This document shows, piece by piece, positions 44,130 through 53,043 of a stretch of DNA of 64,000 nt. The stretch's first letter is position 1; each line of letters opens with the position of its first letter. Under the pieces are notes generated by a model. The model was given only the letters and a program-made list of their open reading frames with translations. It was not told where the DNA came from and searched no databases. Source of the stretch: Dyadobacter sp. NIV53 (lineage in GTDB: Bacteria; Bacteroidota; Bacteroidia; Cytophagales; Spirosomataceae); NCBI RefSeq assembly GCF_019711195.1, contig NZ_CP081299.1, positions 6,668,501 through 6,732,500 of the forward strand. Direction: 5' to 3'. The translations under genes were made by a program, and so were the position numbers.

Positions 44130-44957
44130 ATGAAAAAATTTCTTCTGTTTGCTGTTTTAATACTTTTAACCCTTGCTTCCGCACCGCGAAAAATTACCTG
44201 GGTTGCTATCGGCGATTCTATTACCTACCTCAATGACCATCAGGATGAAACGGGCAACAGGCTTACCAAAGGATACCTGACTTTGATAACAGAAAAATAT
44301 CCCCGTGTTCAGTATATCAATCAGGGGCACAACGGCTGGACTTCCATCAACATTGCCGATCATATTGATTCGCTCGGATTGGTAAAAGCGGATGTTTACA
44401 CTGTGTTCCTGGGCACTAACGACTGGTGGCAGGGAAAACCGGTAGGTACCATTTCGGATTATGAACAGCATACCGGAACAGGTACAGTTTACGGGGCGTT
44501 CAGGATCATTACTGATAAATTAAAAGATCTCAATAAAAAGGCCCGGATCATTTTGATGACGCCCTTACAGCGTGGTGATTTTGTGTATATCAATAATATC
44601 AAAAACAATGCTTACGGATCGTACCGGAAGAAGAAAGAACAGGATCTGGAAGAGTTTGCGAATGCTGTTATTGAAATAGGCAAACTGGAAAAATTTCCCG
44701 TTGCAGACCTTTACCATGACAGCGGCATTACGCCTGAAAACATGGTGAATTTCAAAAGACTGAAAGACCCGCAAACCGGCAAATACGAAAATTACACCTA
44801 CCCGGGTTACACAGCCGTCCCTTTCGATCCGGAAAATGACGAATATCCATATCCTGTTGAAGCAATAAACATGACCTACGACGGTTTGCATCCTTCGGAC
44901 AAGGGAAATGTTGTGATTGCCGGGTTGCTGGCCGGGAAATGGAAGGGGTTGAGGTAG
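44130..44957 (+). CDS. SGNH/GDSL-family hydrolase
   Basis: A 275-residue protein with a signal peptide (residues ~1-18). The four SGNH blocks are visible: GDSIT (block I, nucleophile Ser near 29), NQGHNGWTS (block II), GTNDWW (block III) and DGLHPSDKG (block V, catalytic Asp and His). Such enzymes are secreted esterases, often removing acetyl groups from polysaccharides. It stands alone before a convergent protease gene; the nearby glycosidase and lectin-like gene would fit polysaccharide de-esterification, which is inference. Confidence 0.88.
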   Translation: MKKFLLFAVLILLTLASAPRKITWVAIGDSITYLNDHQDETGNRLTKGYLTLITEKYPRVQYINQGHNGWTSINIADHIDSLGLVKADVYTVFLGTNDWWQGKPVGTISDYEQHTGTGTVYGAFRIITDKLKDLNKKARIILMTPLQRGDFVYINNIKNNAYGSYRKKKEQDLEEFANAVIEIGKLEKFPVADLYHDSGITPENMVNFKRLKDPQTGKYENYTYPGYTAVPFDPENDEYPYPVEAINMTYDGLHPSDKGNVVIAGLLAGKWKGLR

Positions 44958-44978
44958 ATAAAAATAATGACTTAAATA

Positions 44979-45026
44979 TAGATTTGACAACATTTTAAAA
45001 AGGACACGCCCATGTTGTCAAATCTA
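44979..45026. repeat. Perfect 15-bp inverted repeat between convergent genes
   Basis: TAGATTTGACAACAT (44979-44993) and ATGTTGTCAAATCTA (45012-45026) are exact complements around an 18-base centre. It lies between the stops of the SGNH hydrolase and the subtilase. No T-tract follows in either direction, so it is an atypical terminator or a mobile-repeat (MITE-like) remnant. Confidence 0.6.
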
Positions 45027-45032
45027 CATTCA

Positions 45033-48000
45033 CTACTCTACAACAAGCCGGTAATTGCGGATTATTCCACGTTCTTCGACCTTTAGTAAATAAACTCCCG
45101 GGGGTGATTTTTTTTGCAATTTCAACTCCATGAGTCCTGCTTCGCGTCTTATAATCTGCAGGGGAGCCACATGTCCGTCAACACTGTAAAATTTAAGAAC
45201 CGCATTTTCCGGCTCATCCAGGCTCAGTTGAAACTGATCATTTTTCACAGGATTTGGGAAAACCGCGTAGGTCCGGTCAATGACAATGGATACCCAGGTG
45301 TAACCCGTTGTATGCCCGTTGAGATCCACCTGTTTCAACCTGTAATAACTTGTTCCCTGATAAGGCAGTTCATCTGTATAATTGTAGGAATGCGTTGCTG
45401 CCGCATTTGCATCAGGGTTTACTTTCGCGATGGATTCTATGTTTTTGAGATCCTTGCTTCTTTCCAGTATAAAATGAGCGTTATCAACTTCATTAGCCGT
45501 AACCCAGTCTATTTTTACCGAGCCATTTAATTGTTTTTTTGCTGAAAAACTGATCAGGGAAACCGGGAGTGGCCCTACTGAAACAGTGGCAGTTACCACC
45601 ATAGAGCAAGTACCCGACACACCTGTCACGGAATATTCCGTTGCCTCGGCAGGAGTAACTGTAATTGCAGCAGTTGTCTGCATAGTAGACCATAAATATG
45701 CGTCCGCACCTGACGCAGTAAGTGTTGTACTGCCACCTGTATTGATATTCAGGCCGGGATCTGCGGCAATGCTAACCTGGAATGGTGCTCCCTGAAATTC
45801 ATAAGCTCCGATATCTATCCCGCCACCAAAAAAACGGTTATTACCTGCAAGATCCAGGTTGCCTGCAATTTGCGAAGGGGTAGAGGGATCACCTGCATTG
45901 ATAGCCGGGGAGCAGGCCAAGAGGGAAATATCGCCGATATCACTGCTGCCTTCTACCGGCTGGCTGACAAACCGGGGATCAACACTGGAGTTGTCGGAAC
46001 CCGGGCCTGACCAGCCACCCTCAACAATACTGTAATATACAATGGCGTCGCTTCCTGCTTCGCTTACGATCTCCTGAATATTGCCCCATAATATGCTGTT
46101 TCTGATAATAGGGGTAGAGGAGGCATAATTATACATCGCGCCTCCGGCGGAATTGGGCCCATTACCGGAGAACGAACAATTGATCAGCGTTGGACCGGAT
46201 AAGCCGCCGTTAATCATACCAGCGCCATATTCGGCGCCATTCTGAAGGAAGGAACAGTTGATCAACCTGGGAGATGAACTCTGGTTTTCCATTCCTCCTC
46301 CGTAAAGTAATGCGTAGTTTCCTAAAAACCAGCAATTTTTTAGTTCAGTATTTGATGACTGATTTTCAACTGCTCCTCCTAAATAGGCGATGTTTGAATA
46401 AAAAATACAATTTGTTATCGTTGCATCCGATCCGAAGTTGAATATTCCCCCGCCATAAGCAGATGGAAAAGAAAGTTCATCATTAACCAGTTTATCGGCA
46501 TAACCTCCCAGAATAACAAAACCATCCAGAACTGCACTGGCGTTGATACTTTCACCTGATGATGGTAAATTCAACACTACGTTGTAAACATTATTACTAA
46601 AATCATCATCCTGTTGGATGTCACCACTTAATACGGTTTCGTTGGTTACAAAATTTCTAAGGGCCAGATTATAACCAGGTTCCTCAGTTCCGTCGAAACC
46701 ACCATAAATAGCCAGATTATTTTTCATCTGAAACGTTTTGGTGCGCTGGTCAACGGGATTCGTATTGTCAAGCGCATCAGTGGCAGGATAATACGATCCT
46801 TTGGCCACCCATATCTGTGTGATCTGACCGCAATATTTAGCTGCGGAAATTGCAGATTGCAGCGTGGTAAAAGCATTTGTCCACGAAGTCCCGGTATTGC
46901 TGCCGGTTGCTCCGGCGTTCACGTAAAGTGTACCTGAATTGCCTTCGGGACAGCATACCGTTCCCTCATCAATCTGTCCGTCGTCATTGTTATCTTTGCC
47001 ATCGCATATTTCCGCAGCACCAGGATAAACAGTTGCATCAAAATCATCGGGATCGCCCGAACAGGCAGAAAAAGTATCGCCATCCTTATCCACATCGTCT
47101 GCCGCGTCATATACTTTTGCGATCAGGTCCGGCTTGCCGTCAGGGTCACCGGTAACTCTGGTTGTACCGCAAATTGAGCCGAGCAATAATATTCCCGTTA
47201 CATGAGGAGTTGCCATTGAAGTTCCGCTCAGATAGGCATACGTACCATTAAGAAAGCATGAAGCCACGTTCACGCCCGGTGCGCTGAAATCCACGGGACT
47301 GTTGCCAAAGTTGGAAAAACTTGCAAGTGTGCCATTAATATCCATGGCGGAAACGGTATAGATATTGGCTTTGTTAACGCGTGCCGGACTGGTGAAATTT
47401 GCATTTTTCGCGTCATTTCCTGCCGCAAGTACAACCTTGCAGATATCAGATAAATTCCGGACGGCATCTTCAATCGCAAAGCTTGGATCACCTCCCAAAC
47501 TCATATTAACAACATCATTGGGCCCCGCATGTGCTGCGGCATAGTTGACTCCGGCGATGATGACCGAGTATGCGCTTCCACCTGATGCAGGAAATACTCT
47601 TACAGGCACTACTTCCACACCGGCAGCGACTCCAATTACACCAAACCCGTTATCTTTTGCACCAATGATGCCGGCAACGTGTGTGCCATGGCCATTCTGG
47701 TCGTTCGTGCTTGTCCCGATAAAATAAGCGCCGAAAGTAGTACTAACATTCAGGTCCGGATGCGTAAGGTCAATTCCTGAATCAATTATCCATGCCCGTC
47801 TGCCGGTAATGGCTGGTAAACCACCAGCAACGCGTGTTATTCCCCATGGCGTGCATTGAGGGCCGGTAGCGGTAGGTATTCTCCGGTCGAGCGAAACTTC
47901 GGTAACACCGCTGCCAATGGCCGCTTTTAATAAATTTCCATCAGCGAGGCTTAGTGACATGACGGGTATGGTGATGGCATTGTTGGTGCCAGTCATACCC

Positions 48001-48707
48001 GGCGCTTCTCCGGCAATATTGTTTACAATAATAACAGCAATGGCTCCGCTTGACTGAGCACTGAGTGCTTTATCCACGTAACTGCATGTGCCACGGTCTA
48101 TAACCGCAACTTTGCCTGATACTGCATTCGATATGGGTGTACAGCCATTTGTGTTCGCTATAACGGCTACACCGCTGACAAAAGCCGCCGAGCCGAATGA
48201 TGCCAGACCTGCCGCGTGATCTGCACCGTTAAAAACGACTGATGGTCCCGAACATCCTGACGCTATCTCAAGCGGCTCCGGGCTATTGGTCTCATTTAAA
48301 TATACAGGCCTGTCAGGTTCGATGTATGCGATCTGGCTATCCTTGCCGAGCTGGCTGACATCTGCACTTGTCAGGCCATTTACGACGAAACCTTTTAGTG
48401 CTGTCTCATACACCTGAAGGATCTTCTTACCTGAAATATTGTTTTTTGATAATGTGGCATTGGCATATTTTTGCATGAACTGCTGACGCTCCTTATAGTT
48501 TGAAGTTGCAGTCAAAGGGGCATTCAATGCATCAGTGTTTTTGTACACAACAATGTACTGGCCGGAAATTGGTTTGTCGAATTTTTGTGTTGATTGCGGG
48601 CGTGCTATGATCTGGCGCTGCGCTTTTAAACTTACACTGCTAAGTACAACAATAAAAACGAGCAGTAGAAAACCCGGGAGAACCGGAGGCCGGAAATGTT
48701 TCATCAT
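45033..48707 (-). CDS. Secreted subtilisin-family serine protease with PA, beta-helix and T9SS domains
   Basis: A 1,224-residue protein. Order: signal peptide (~1-30); I9 inhibitor propeptide (GQYIVVYKN to YIEPDRPVYL, ~48-135); protease-associated (PA) domain (~145-275); S8 catalytic domain with Asp in IIDSGIDLTHPD (~309), His in GHGTHVAGI (~342) and Ser in GTSMATPHV (~497); an acidic MopE-like segment (DKDGDTFSACSGDPDD, ~535-585) likely to bind calcium; a right-handed beta-helix with repeated NCSF or NCIF turns (~600-960); a T9SS C-terminal sorting domain (last ~85). The PA domain lies before the catalytic domain, whereas in most subtilases it is inserted into it. It is a surface or released protease; the beta-helix may bind polysaccharide. 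Confidence 0.88.
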   Translation of the reverse strand: MMKHFRPPVLPGFLLLVFIVVLSSVSLKAQRQIIARPQSTQKFDKPISGQYIVVYKNTDALNAPLTATSNYKERQQFMQKYANATLSKNNISGKKILQVYETALKGFVVNGLTSADVSQLGKDSQIAYIEPDRPVYLNETNSPEPLEIASGCSGPSVVFNGADHAAGLASFGSAAFVSGVAVIANTNGCTPISNAVSGKVAVIDRGTCSYVDKALSAQSSGAIAVIIVNNIAGEAPGMTGTNNAITIPVMSLSLADGNLLKAAIGSGVTEVSLDRRIPTATGPQCTPWGITRVAGGLPAITGRRAWIIDSGIDLTHPDLNVSTTFGAYFIGTSTNDQNGHGTHVAGIIGAKDNGFGVIGVAAGVEVVPVRVFPASGGSAYSVIIAGVNYAAAHAGPNDVVNMSLGGDPSFAIEDAVRNLSDICKVVLAAGNDAKNANFTSPARVNKANIYTVSAMDINGTLASFSNFGNSPVDFSAPGVNVASCFLNGTYAYLSGTSMATPHVTGILLLGSICGTTRVTGDPDGKPDLIAKVYDAADDVDKDGDTFSACSGDPDDFDATVYPGAAEICDGKDNNDDGQIDEGTVCCPEGNSGTLYVNAGATGSNTGTSWTNAFTTLQSAISAAKYCGQITQIWVAKGSYYPATDALDNTNPVDQRTKTFQMKNNLAIYGGFDGTEEPGYNLALRNFVTNETVLSGDIQQDDDFSNNVYNVVLNLPSSGESINASAVLDGFVILGGYADKLVNDELSFPSAYGGGIFNFGSDATITNCIFYSNIAYLGGAVENQSSNTELKNCWFLGNYALLYGGGMENQSSSPRLINCSFLQNGAEYGAGMINGGLSGPTLINCSFSGNGPNSAGGAMYNYASSTPIIRNSILWGNIQEIVSEAGSDAIVYYSIVEGGWSGPGSDNSSVDPRFVSQPVEGSSDIGDISLLACSPAINAGDPSTPSQIAGNLDLAGNNRFFGGGIDIGAYEFQGAPFQVSIAADPGLNINTGGSTTLTASGADAYLWSTMQTTAAITVTPAEATEYSVTGVSGTCSMVVTATVSVGPLPVSLISFSAKKQLNGSVKIDWVTANEVDNAHFILERSKDLKNIESIAKVNPDANAAATHSYNYTDELPYQGTSYYRLKQVDLNGHTTGYTWVSIVIDRTYAVFPNPVKNDQFQLSLDEPENAVLKFYSVDGHVAPLQIIRREAGLMELKLQKKSPPGVYLLKVEERGIIRNYRLVVE

Positions 48708-49082
48708 AAGTTGAGTAATTAGTTAAGTATCACATAAATATAATTCTATATTTAGTAATAATCCATAATGTAATGTAACCGGAACTATAATTGTGCTATT
48801 TATTATTTAACGGTCACCAAACGTTGGCAATCACGTTGAAATAGTTAAATCACGCACAATCATACAGCCGGTAGCAGACAAAGTTTTCGGGCAGGAACCT
48901 CAACAAAACCCTCAAAAATCCCTTACTTGCTAACACATAATTTCAATACCGGACTGCGAACCCAAACCAATGAAGAACTTTAAATGAGACCGCAAATTTT
49001 ATCTGGTCCATAGCGGATTTATTAAGAGGCGATTACAAACAGAGTGACTATGGTAAAGTGGTATTGCAGCTTCCGTTGAATT
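48708..49082. other. Intergenic region between the protease and the WYL regulator
   Basis: 375 bases holding the protease promoter (minus strand) and the 3' end region of the WYL gene. AT-rich in its first 100 bases. I see no gene, RNA or strong terminator. Confidence 0.5.
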
Positions 49083-50093
49083 TCACCATCCATATTTATC
49101 AAAACCCATTTTAAGCCTTTCAGCAATTACATTCCGAAACCCTTCCGGCGCCAAAACCCTGACCCGGTCACCAAAAGACAGGATCATGCTTTCCAGTTCA
49201 TAATTTGGAATTACTTCAATGGATATGATTAATTCCTCATCGTGAGACACCAGCTTTTGTGATTCATGCAGTGGCTTGGACAAAATGTAAGGAGCAATCT
49301 GCTTATCAAAAGCCAGAATTATTTTTTGGACCTCAACATGCTCATACTTTGTAACTCCTATAATGTCTTCAAAATATTCATTAAAATCACAAATTGTATT
49401 TGGAATAAACGGAATCTCTATTTGCGAAATACCGGCAATTCTGTCCAGTGCCAGGTTTGTGATTTTCTTATAATCGTTGTGTAACCCGAACAGGAACCAC
49501 CGGTTATTATACTGCTTTAAATAATACGGGTGAATGACGTATTCTGTTAATTTGTCAAGCTTATAAGGCTGATATTGAATGCTTAACGGGCGTTTGTACA
49601 AAATATCGTGGAATAGCCGGCCCAGATATTCTATTCCGGTCAGATACCGGTTATTATCAAAACTGATGATCGTTTCCGTATTCTTTTCCAGCAAAAATGC
49701 CTGTTCCAGTTTTGGAGATAGCTCATGTACCCACTCAAACTGGGGCATGCCCTGAAAGCGTGACAGAATATGCATGGCCGATTTTATCTGTTCAAGCTCG
49801 GCCTGGTTAAGCGGCTGTTTATCAATCGAAAAATGTATGTCACTATACCGGAAATATTTTCTTTTACCATCTTTCAAACGATCCAGCGGAATTTCCCAGC
49901 CTTCTGCACTTTCCATATACTTCATATCCTCTTCCACCTGCCGCCTTTTTATACCATTGCTGTCCGGATCTATTTCCAGTAATACTTTTTCTATGGCTTC
50001 GATCAAATCCTGGATAAAATACTTTTTCACAGGATTGGAGAAACACTTGTCTAAAACACGGTACCTGGTTTGGGCATTTTTATTTACGGCCAT
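49083..50093 (-). CDS. WYL-domain transcriptional regulator of the defence island
   Basis: A 336-residue protein. The N-terminal ~75 residues form a winged helix-turn-helix (RYRVLDKCFSNP with RRQVEEDMKYME). The WYL domain spans about 135-230 (RPLSIQYQPYK, then NNRWFLFGLHNDYKKITNLALDRI, where Trp-Phe-Leu replaces Trp-Tyr-Leu), followed by a WCX-type C-terminal extension. WYL regulators such as CapW and BrxR repress CBASS and BREX operons until infection or DNA damage. It is divergent from the vWA gene, and a palindrome in the shared 102-base gap recurs before the CD-NTase gene, so it probably controls both. Confidence 0.85.
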   Translation of the reverse strand: MAVNKNAQTRYRVLDKCFSNPVKKYFIQDLIEAIEKVLLEIDPDSNGIKRRQVEEDMKYMESAEGWEIPLDRLKDGKRKYFRYSDIHFSIDKQPLNQAELEQIKSAMHILSRFQGMPQFEWVHELSPKLEQAFLLEKNTETIISFDNNRYLTGIEYLGRLFHDILYKRPLSIQYQPYKLDKLTEYVIHPYYLKQYNNRWFLFGLHNDYKKITNLALDRIAGISQIEIPFIPNTICDFNEYFEDIIGVTKYEHVEVQKIILAFDKQIAPYILSKPLHESQKLVSHDEELIISIEVIPNYELESMILSFGDRVRVLAPEGFRNVIAERLKMGFDKYGW

Positions 50094-50125
50094 GAGAGGA
50101 GGTTTAGGAATATCGAAAGATAAAT

Positions 50126-50166
50126 GTTTCTATGCAGATACACTGCGCAGGTTGAAATAATCTTTG
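50126..50166 (+). promoter_or_regulatory. Candidate WYL operator plus -7 element, copy 1 (before the vWA gene)
   Basis: Palindrome GCAG-ATACA-CTGC at 50134-50146 within a 24-base block (50126-50149) that matches 20 of 24 positions in the block at 50857-50880. A -7-like element ending in TTTG at 50163-50166 lies 26 bases from the palindrome centre. The palindrome would cover the -33 region, which fits repression. It lies in the gap between the divergent WYL and vWA genes. Confidence 0.65.
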
Positions 50167-50195
50167 TCAGACAATAAATCTTCAAAAAACAGATC

Positions 50196-50837
50196 ATGGA
50201 AAAGAAACATCAGGTTCACAACTTAATTATCCTGGATGAAAGCGGTTCAATGGCTTCGGTCAGGGAAACGGTCATTCAGGGATTCAATGAAATTGTTCAG
50301 ACCGTGAAAGGCATTGAAAAGGAATTTCCGGAGCAGGAACATTTTATTTCGCTGATCTCCTTCAACGGACTGGGAAACAAGCTGCTGCATTTTATAGATC
50401 CGGCCAGCAAACTGACAGAAATAGATGACAAGCGGTACCTTCCCGATGCTTCGACACCATTGTATGATGCCATGGGATTTGCATTAACCAAACTCCGGCA
50501 AACACTTGAACACCAGACAAACTATAACGTGCTTGTTACGATCCTGACCGACGGCGAAGAAAACGCTTCCAGGGAATATTCGGGAAATGACATCAAAAGT
50601 TTGGTGGAAGAACTGAAACTGAACCGCTGGACATTCACCTACATCGGCACGGATCATGACGTTACCAAAGCTGCTTTATCCATTTCGATTACCAATACCA
50701 TAAAGTTTGAGAAAAATGATGAAGCCATGAAGGATATGTTTCAATCCGAAAAAAAGCCAGAACGATGTATAGCAACAAAATACGGAATAAGGAAGATACT
50801 GGTGGGGGTTTTTATGATAAGGATTCGGGGGAAATAG
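50196..50837 (+). CDS. vWA-domain protein of the defence island, C-terminus frameshifted
   Basis: A 213-residue frame. The von Willebrand A fold carries a full MIDAS: Asp14-x-Ser16-x-Ser18 (DESGSM), Thr in STPLYD near 88 and Asp in TDGEE near 115. Such domains bind protein partners through a metal ion. After FQSEKK the frame reads into an unlikely sequence, while the phase reached by adding one A to the seven-A run at 50749-50755 gives KKARTMYSNKIRNKEDTGGG and ends at 50851, which looks like the real tail. It is therefore probably a one-base deletion, a slippage site or a sequencing error. No signal peptide. Function in the CBASS/WYL locus unknown. Confidence 0.75.
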   Translation: MEKKHQVHNLIILDESGSMASVRETVIQGFNEIVQTVKGIEKEFPEQEHFISLISFNGLGNKLLHFIDPASKLTEIDDKRYLPDASTPLYDAMGFALTKLRQTLEHQTNYNVLVTILTDGEENASREYSGNDIKSLVEELKLNRWTFTYIGTDHDVTKAALSISITNTIKFEKNDEAMKDMFQSEKKPERCIATKYGIRKILVGVFMIRIRGK

Positions 50838-50856
50838 AAAATTTTGTTTAAAAAAA

Positions 50857-50897
50857 GTTTCTGCGCAGATAGACTGCGTAACACTATACAACTTTTG
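50857..50897 (+). promoter_or_regulatory. Candidate WYL operator plus -7 element, copy 2 (before the CD-NTase gene)
   Basis: Palindrome CGCAG-ATAGA-CTGCG at 50864-50878 in a block that aligns without gaps with copy 1 at an offset of 731 bases. A TTTG at 50894-50897 again lies 26 bases from the palindrome centre. It begins six bases after the restored end of the vWA gene and 70 bases before the CD-NTase ATG, so it marks a separate promoter for the CBASS genes. Confidence 0.7.
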
Positions 50898-50926
50898 TAA
50901 ATCACCAGACTTAAACCACATAAAAT

Positions 50927-51952
50927 ATGGCAAACTTGAATTACGACAGGAGACTAATGAATCTTAGTGCCCGACGATTTGATGAGGATATTCAACGGTC
51001 AGATTTGTCTGAATCCTATGGGAAATCAATTCTCCCTAAGAATCTGGAATATCTGATCGAATCAATGAGACCAATCGGGAAAAAATATAATGATGTGACA
51101 TTAACGGCAGCAGCTAATGTTGAAAAACATTTGGAACAGTCACTAAATCTTACTTTCAACCGAGCATACCGAAAACAAGGTTCTGTAACAACCAATACAA
51201 ATATTAAACTTCACAGTGATATTGATTTACTGGCTGTTATTAATGGATATCAATATCAGGAGCCTGCTCTACATCCAATATTAACTCCATATACAGGCGA
51301 ACCGCACAATGATATAACTGAATTGAGAAAGCAGTCTACTGAAATTATGAAGGGTAAATACGATGAAGTGGACACGTCTGGAACTAAGTGCATTTCTATT
51401 TATAACAAAAATCTTAAAAGAAAAGTCGATGTAGTGTTTAGCTTTTGGTATGATACCAAGGAGTTTATTAATTCAGGTAATGAATATTATCGGGGAATTT
51501 ATCTTTTTAATTTTCCAATCAAGCTTAAAGAGCTTGATTATCCTTTTGCACATATTAGAAATGTTAATTGGAAGGCCACAGAGACAAGAGATGGTAGTTG
51601 CAAGGGTATTCGGTTAATTAAAACATTAAGGGCGGATTCTGACAAAAGAATAGTACTCACAAGTTTCGAATTAACCAGTTTGGTATATGAAATTGATAAT
51701 CAAAACTTGTTTTATCAAAGTCATGATGAATTAAAAATTGCTATTAGCATCTCCGCGCAAATTGTTAGAATGCTTTCTAATGAAACATACCGTAAGGGTA
51801 TTAAAAGTCCAAATGGTATTGAATCTCCCTTTAAAGATGACAAATGTTTAACTGGTTTAAGAAATCTTAAAGAAGATCTGGATCAGTTAATTATGGATTG
51901 CGGAGGAGAATTAAATAATTATTTAACCAAAAGATCACTATTACTTTACTAG
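50927..51952 (+). CDS. CBASS CD-NTase (cGAS/DncV-like nucleotidyltransferase) paired with TIR-STING
   Basis: A 341-residue protein of the usual CD-NTase length. Nucleotidyltransferase core: Gly85-Ser86 motif in RKQGSVTTNT, catalytic Asp98 and Asp100 in HSDIDLLAV, and third acidic residue Asp168 in KRKVDVVFSF. A helical C-terminal half follows. On phage infection such enzymes make a cyclic nucleotide that activates a partner effector. The next gene, two bases on, encodes that effector, a TIR-STING protein. In characterised bacterial STING systems the CdnE-type cyclase makes cyclic di-GMP, so that is the expected product here. The gene is more AT-rich than its flanks, consistent with transfer. 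Confidence 0.88.
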   Translation: MANLNYDRRLMNLSARRFDEDIQRSDLSESYGKSILPKNLEYLIESMRPIGKKYNDVTLTAAANVEKHLEQSLNLTFNRAYRKQGSVTTNTNIKLHSDIDLLAVINGYQYQEPALHPILTPYTGEPHNDITELRKQSTEIMKGKYDEVDTSGTKCISIYNKNLKRKVDVVFSFWYDTKEFINSGNEYYRGIYLFNFPIKLKELDYPFAHIRNVNWKATETRDGSCKGIRLIKTLRADSDKRIVLTSFELTSLVYEIDNQNLFYQSHDELKIAISISAQIVRMLSNETYRKGIKSPNGIESPFKDDKCLTGLRNLKEDLDQLIMDCGGELNNYLTKRSLLLY

Positions 51953-51954
51953 TC

Positions 51955-52905
51955 ATGGAAATGAAACCACGTGTTTTTATCGGCTCATCCTCTGAAGGTC
52001 TGGACGTTGCCGAATATGTTAAATCTTATCTTGGAACTGATTTCGAGTGCTTTTTATGGACGGACGATATTTTTCAAAATAATGAAAGTGTCTTTGAAAC
52101 TCTTTTAAAAAGTGCCAGCCTTTTTGACTTCGGAATAATGGTAGCGACAAAAGATGACTTTCTGACCAGTCGTAAAGTTGAGTTTGATAGTCCAAGAGAT
52201 AATATCGTTTTCGAATATGGTTTGTTTTTAGGCAGAGTCGGCCCGGGCCGCGCCTTTGTTATTCAGGAGGAAGGAACAAAGCTACCTTCGGATTTATACG
52301 GGATAACGACACCAAGTTTCAAAAGAACGCCAAATCTCGTTCATGCTGATAGACTCAACAATGAACTGCGAAAAATCAGTAAAGTCATGAAAGAGAAGAT
52401 TAGTATCGGTGAGTTGGGATTACTTCCTTCAACAGCTTTGGCAATTGGCTATTATGATAATTTTGTAGCACTAACCTGTGAAAGTCTGTGTACAAAAGGA
52501 GAGTTGATAGTGGAGGGAAAAATGTTCAGAGAATTTCAATTCAGCATTATTATACCGAATGACCTGGATAGTGACATTAAAAAACGATCAAAATTGTTTT
52601 CGACAAAACACAAACTTCGACAGGTTCAGATAGAAGCGGCCGGACGGAGTTATCCTATTTCTGTTTCTTATCAGGAAGGTGATCATATATTGAAAATTTA
52701 TGATATGCCAACAACGCTTAATGGTATTGACCGTGCAATAGAAATGTATATGCGAAAAGGTCATATTGGCAAGACGGAGGAACAGCAACTACTGGAAGAC
52801 CGGGAACTTCGCAACTTTACAAGAGTCCTTCAATTGCTCATTGACAATGATTCTTACTGCAAACAGCTGGTTAAGATTGTTAATGAAAACAACACTTCAT
52901 TTTAA
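51955..52905 (+). CDS. TIR-STING CBASS effector
   Basis: A 316-residue protein. Residues ~5-130 form a TIR domain of the CAP12/TIR_2 type: RVFIGSSSEGLDVAEYVKSYL at the start, then SPRDNIVFEYGLFLGRVG, in which Glu87 is the expected NADase residue. Residues ~155-316 match prokaryotic STING: it opens with LGLLPSTALAIGYYDNFV, followed by a beta-rich ligand-binding part (KIYDMPTTLNGIDRA) and a helical end. In known TIR-STING proteins, cyclic di-GMP binding drives filament formation and NAD+ destruction, aborting infection. Directly downstream of its cyclase, with a hairpin after its stop. Confidence 0.88.
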   Translation: MEMKPRVFIGSSSEGLDVAEYVKSYLGTDFECFLWTDDIFQNNESVFETLLKSASLFDFGIMVATKDDFLTSRKVEFDSPRDNIVFEYGLFLGRVGPGRAFVIQEEGTKLPSDLYGITTPSFKRTPNLVHADRLNNELRKISKVMKEKISIGELGLLPSTALAIGYYDNFVALTCESLCTKGELIVEGKMFREFQFSIIIPNDLDSDIKKRSKLFSTKHKLRQVQIEAAGRSYPISVSYQEGDHILKIYDMPTTLNGIDRAIEMYMRKGHIGKTEEQQLLEDRELRNFTRVLQLLIDNDSYCKQLVKIVNENNTSF

Positions 52906-52912
52906 ATGTAAC

Positions 52913-52945
52913 TTGGTCTGGATCTTTTTACCTTATCCAGACCAA
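52913..52945 (+). terminator. Hairpin after the CBASS operon
   Basis: Perfect 11-bp stem, TTGGTCTGGAT (52913-52923) with ATCCAGACCAA (52935-52945), 11-base loop, seven bases after the TIR-STING stop. The 3' T-tract is missing, so termination may be incomplete, but the placement suits the end of the operon. Confidence 0.6.
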
Positions 52946-53043
52946 ATACGATTGTATAGCAATATTCTATATTAGGCAGGGCTGCGATCCCTATGTCAAG
53001 TCTTCAGCCATGGAATTAATTCTATTGTTCATTAGGCAAGCGT

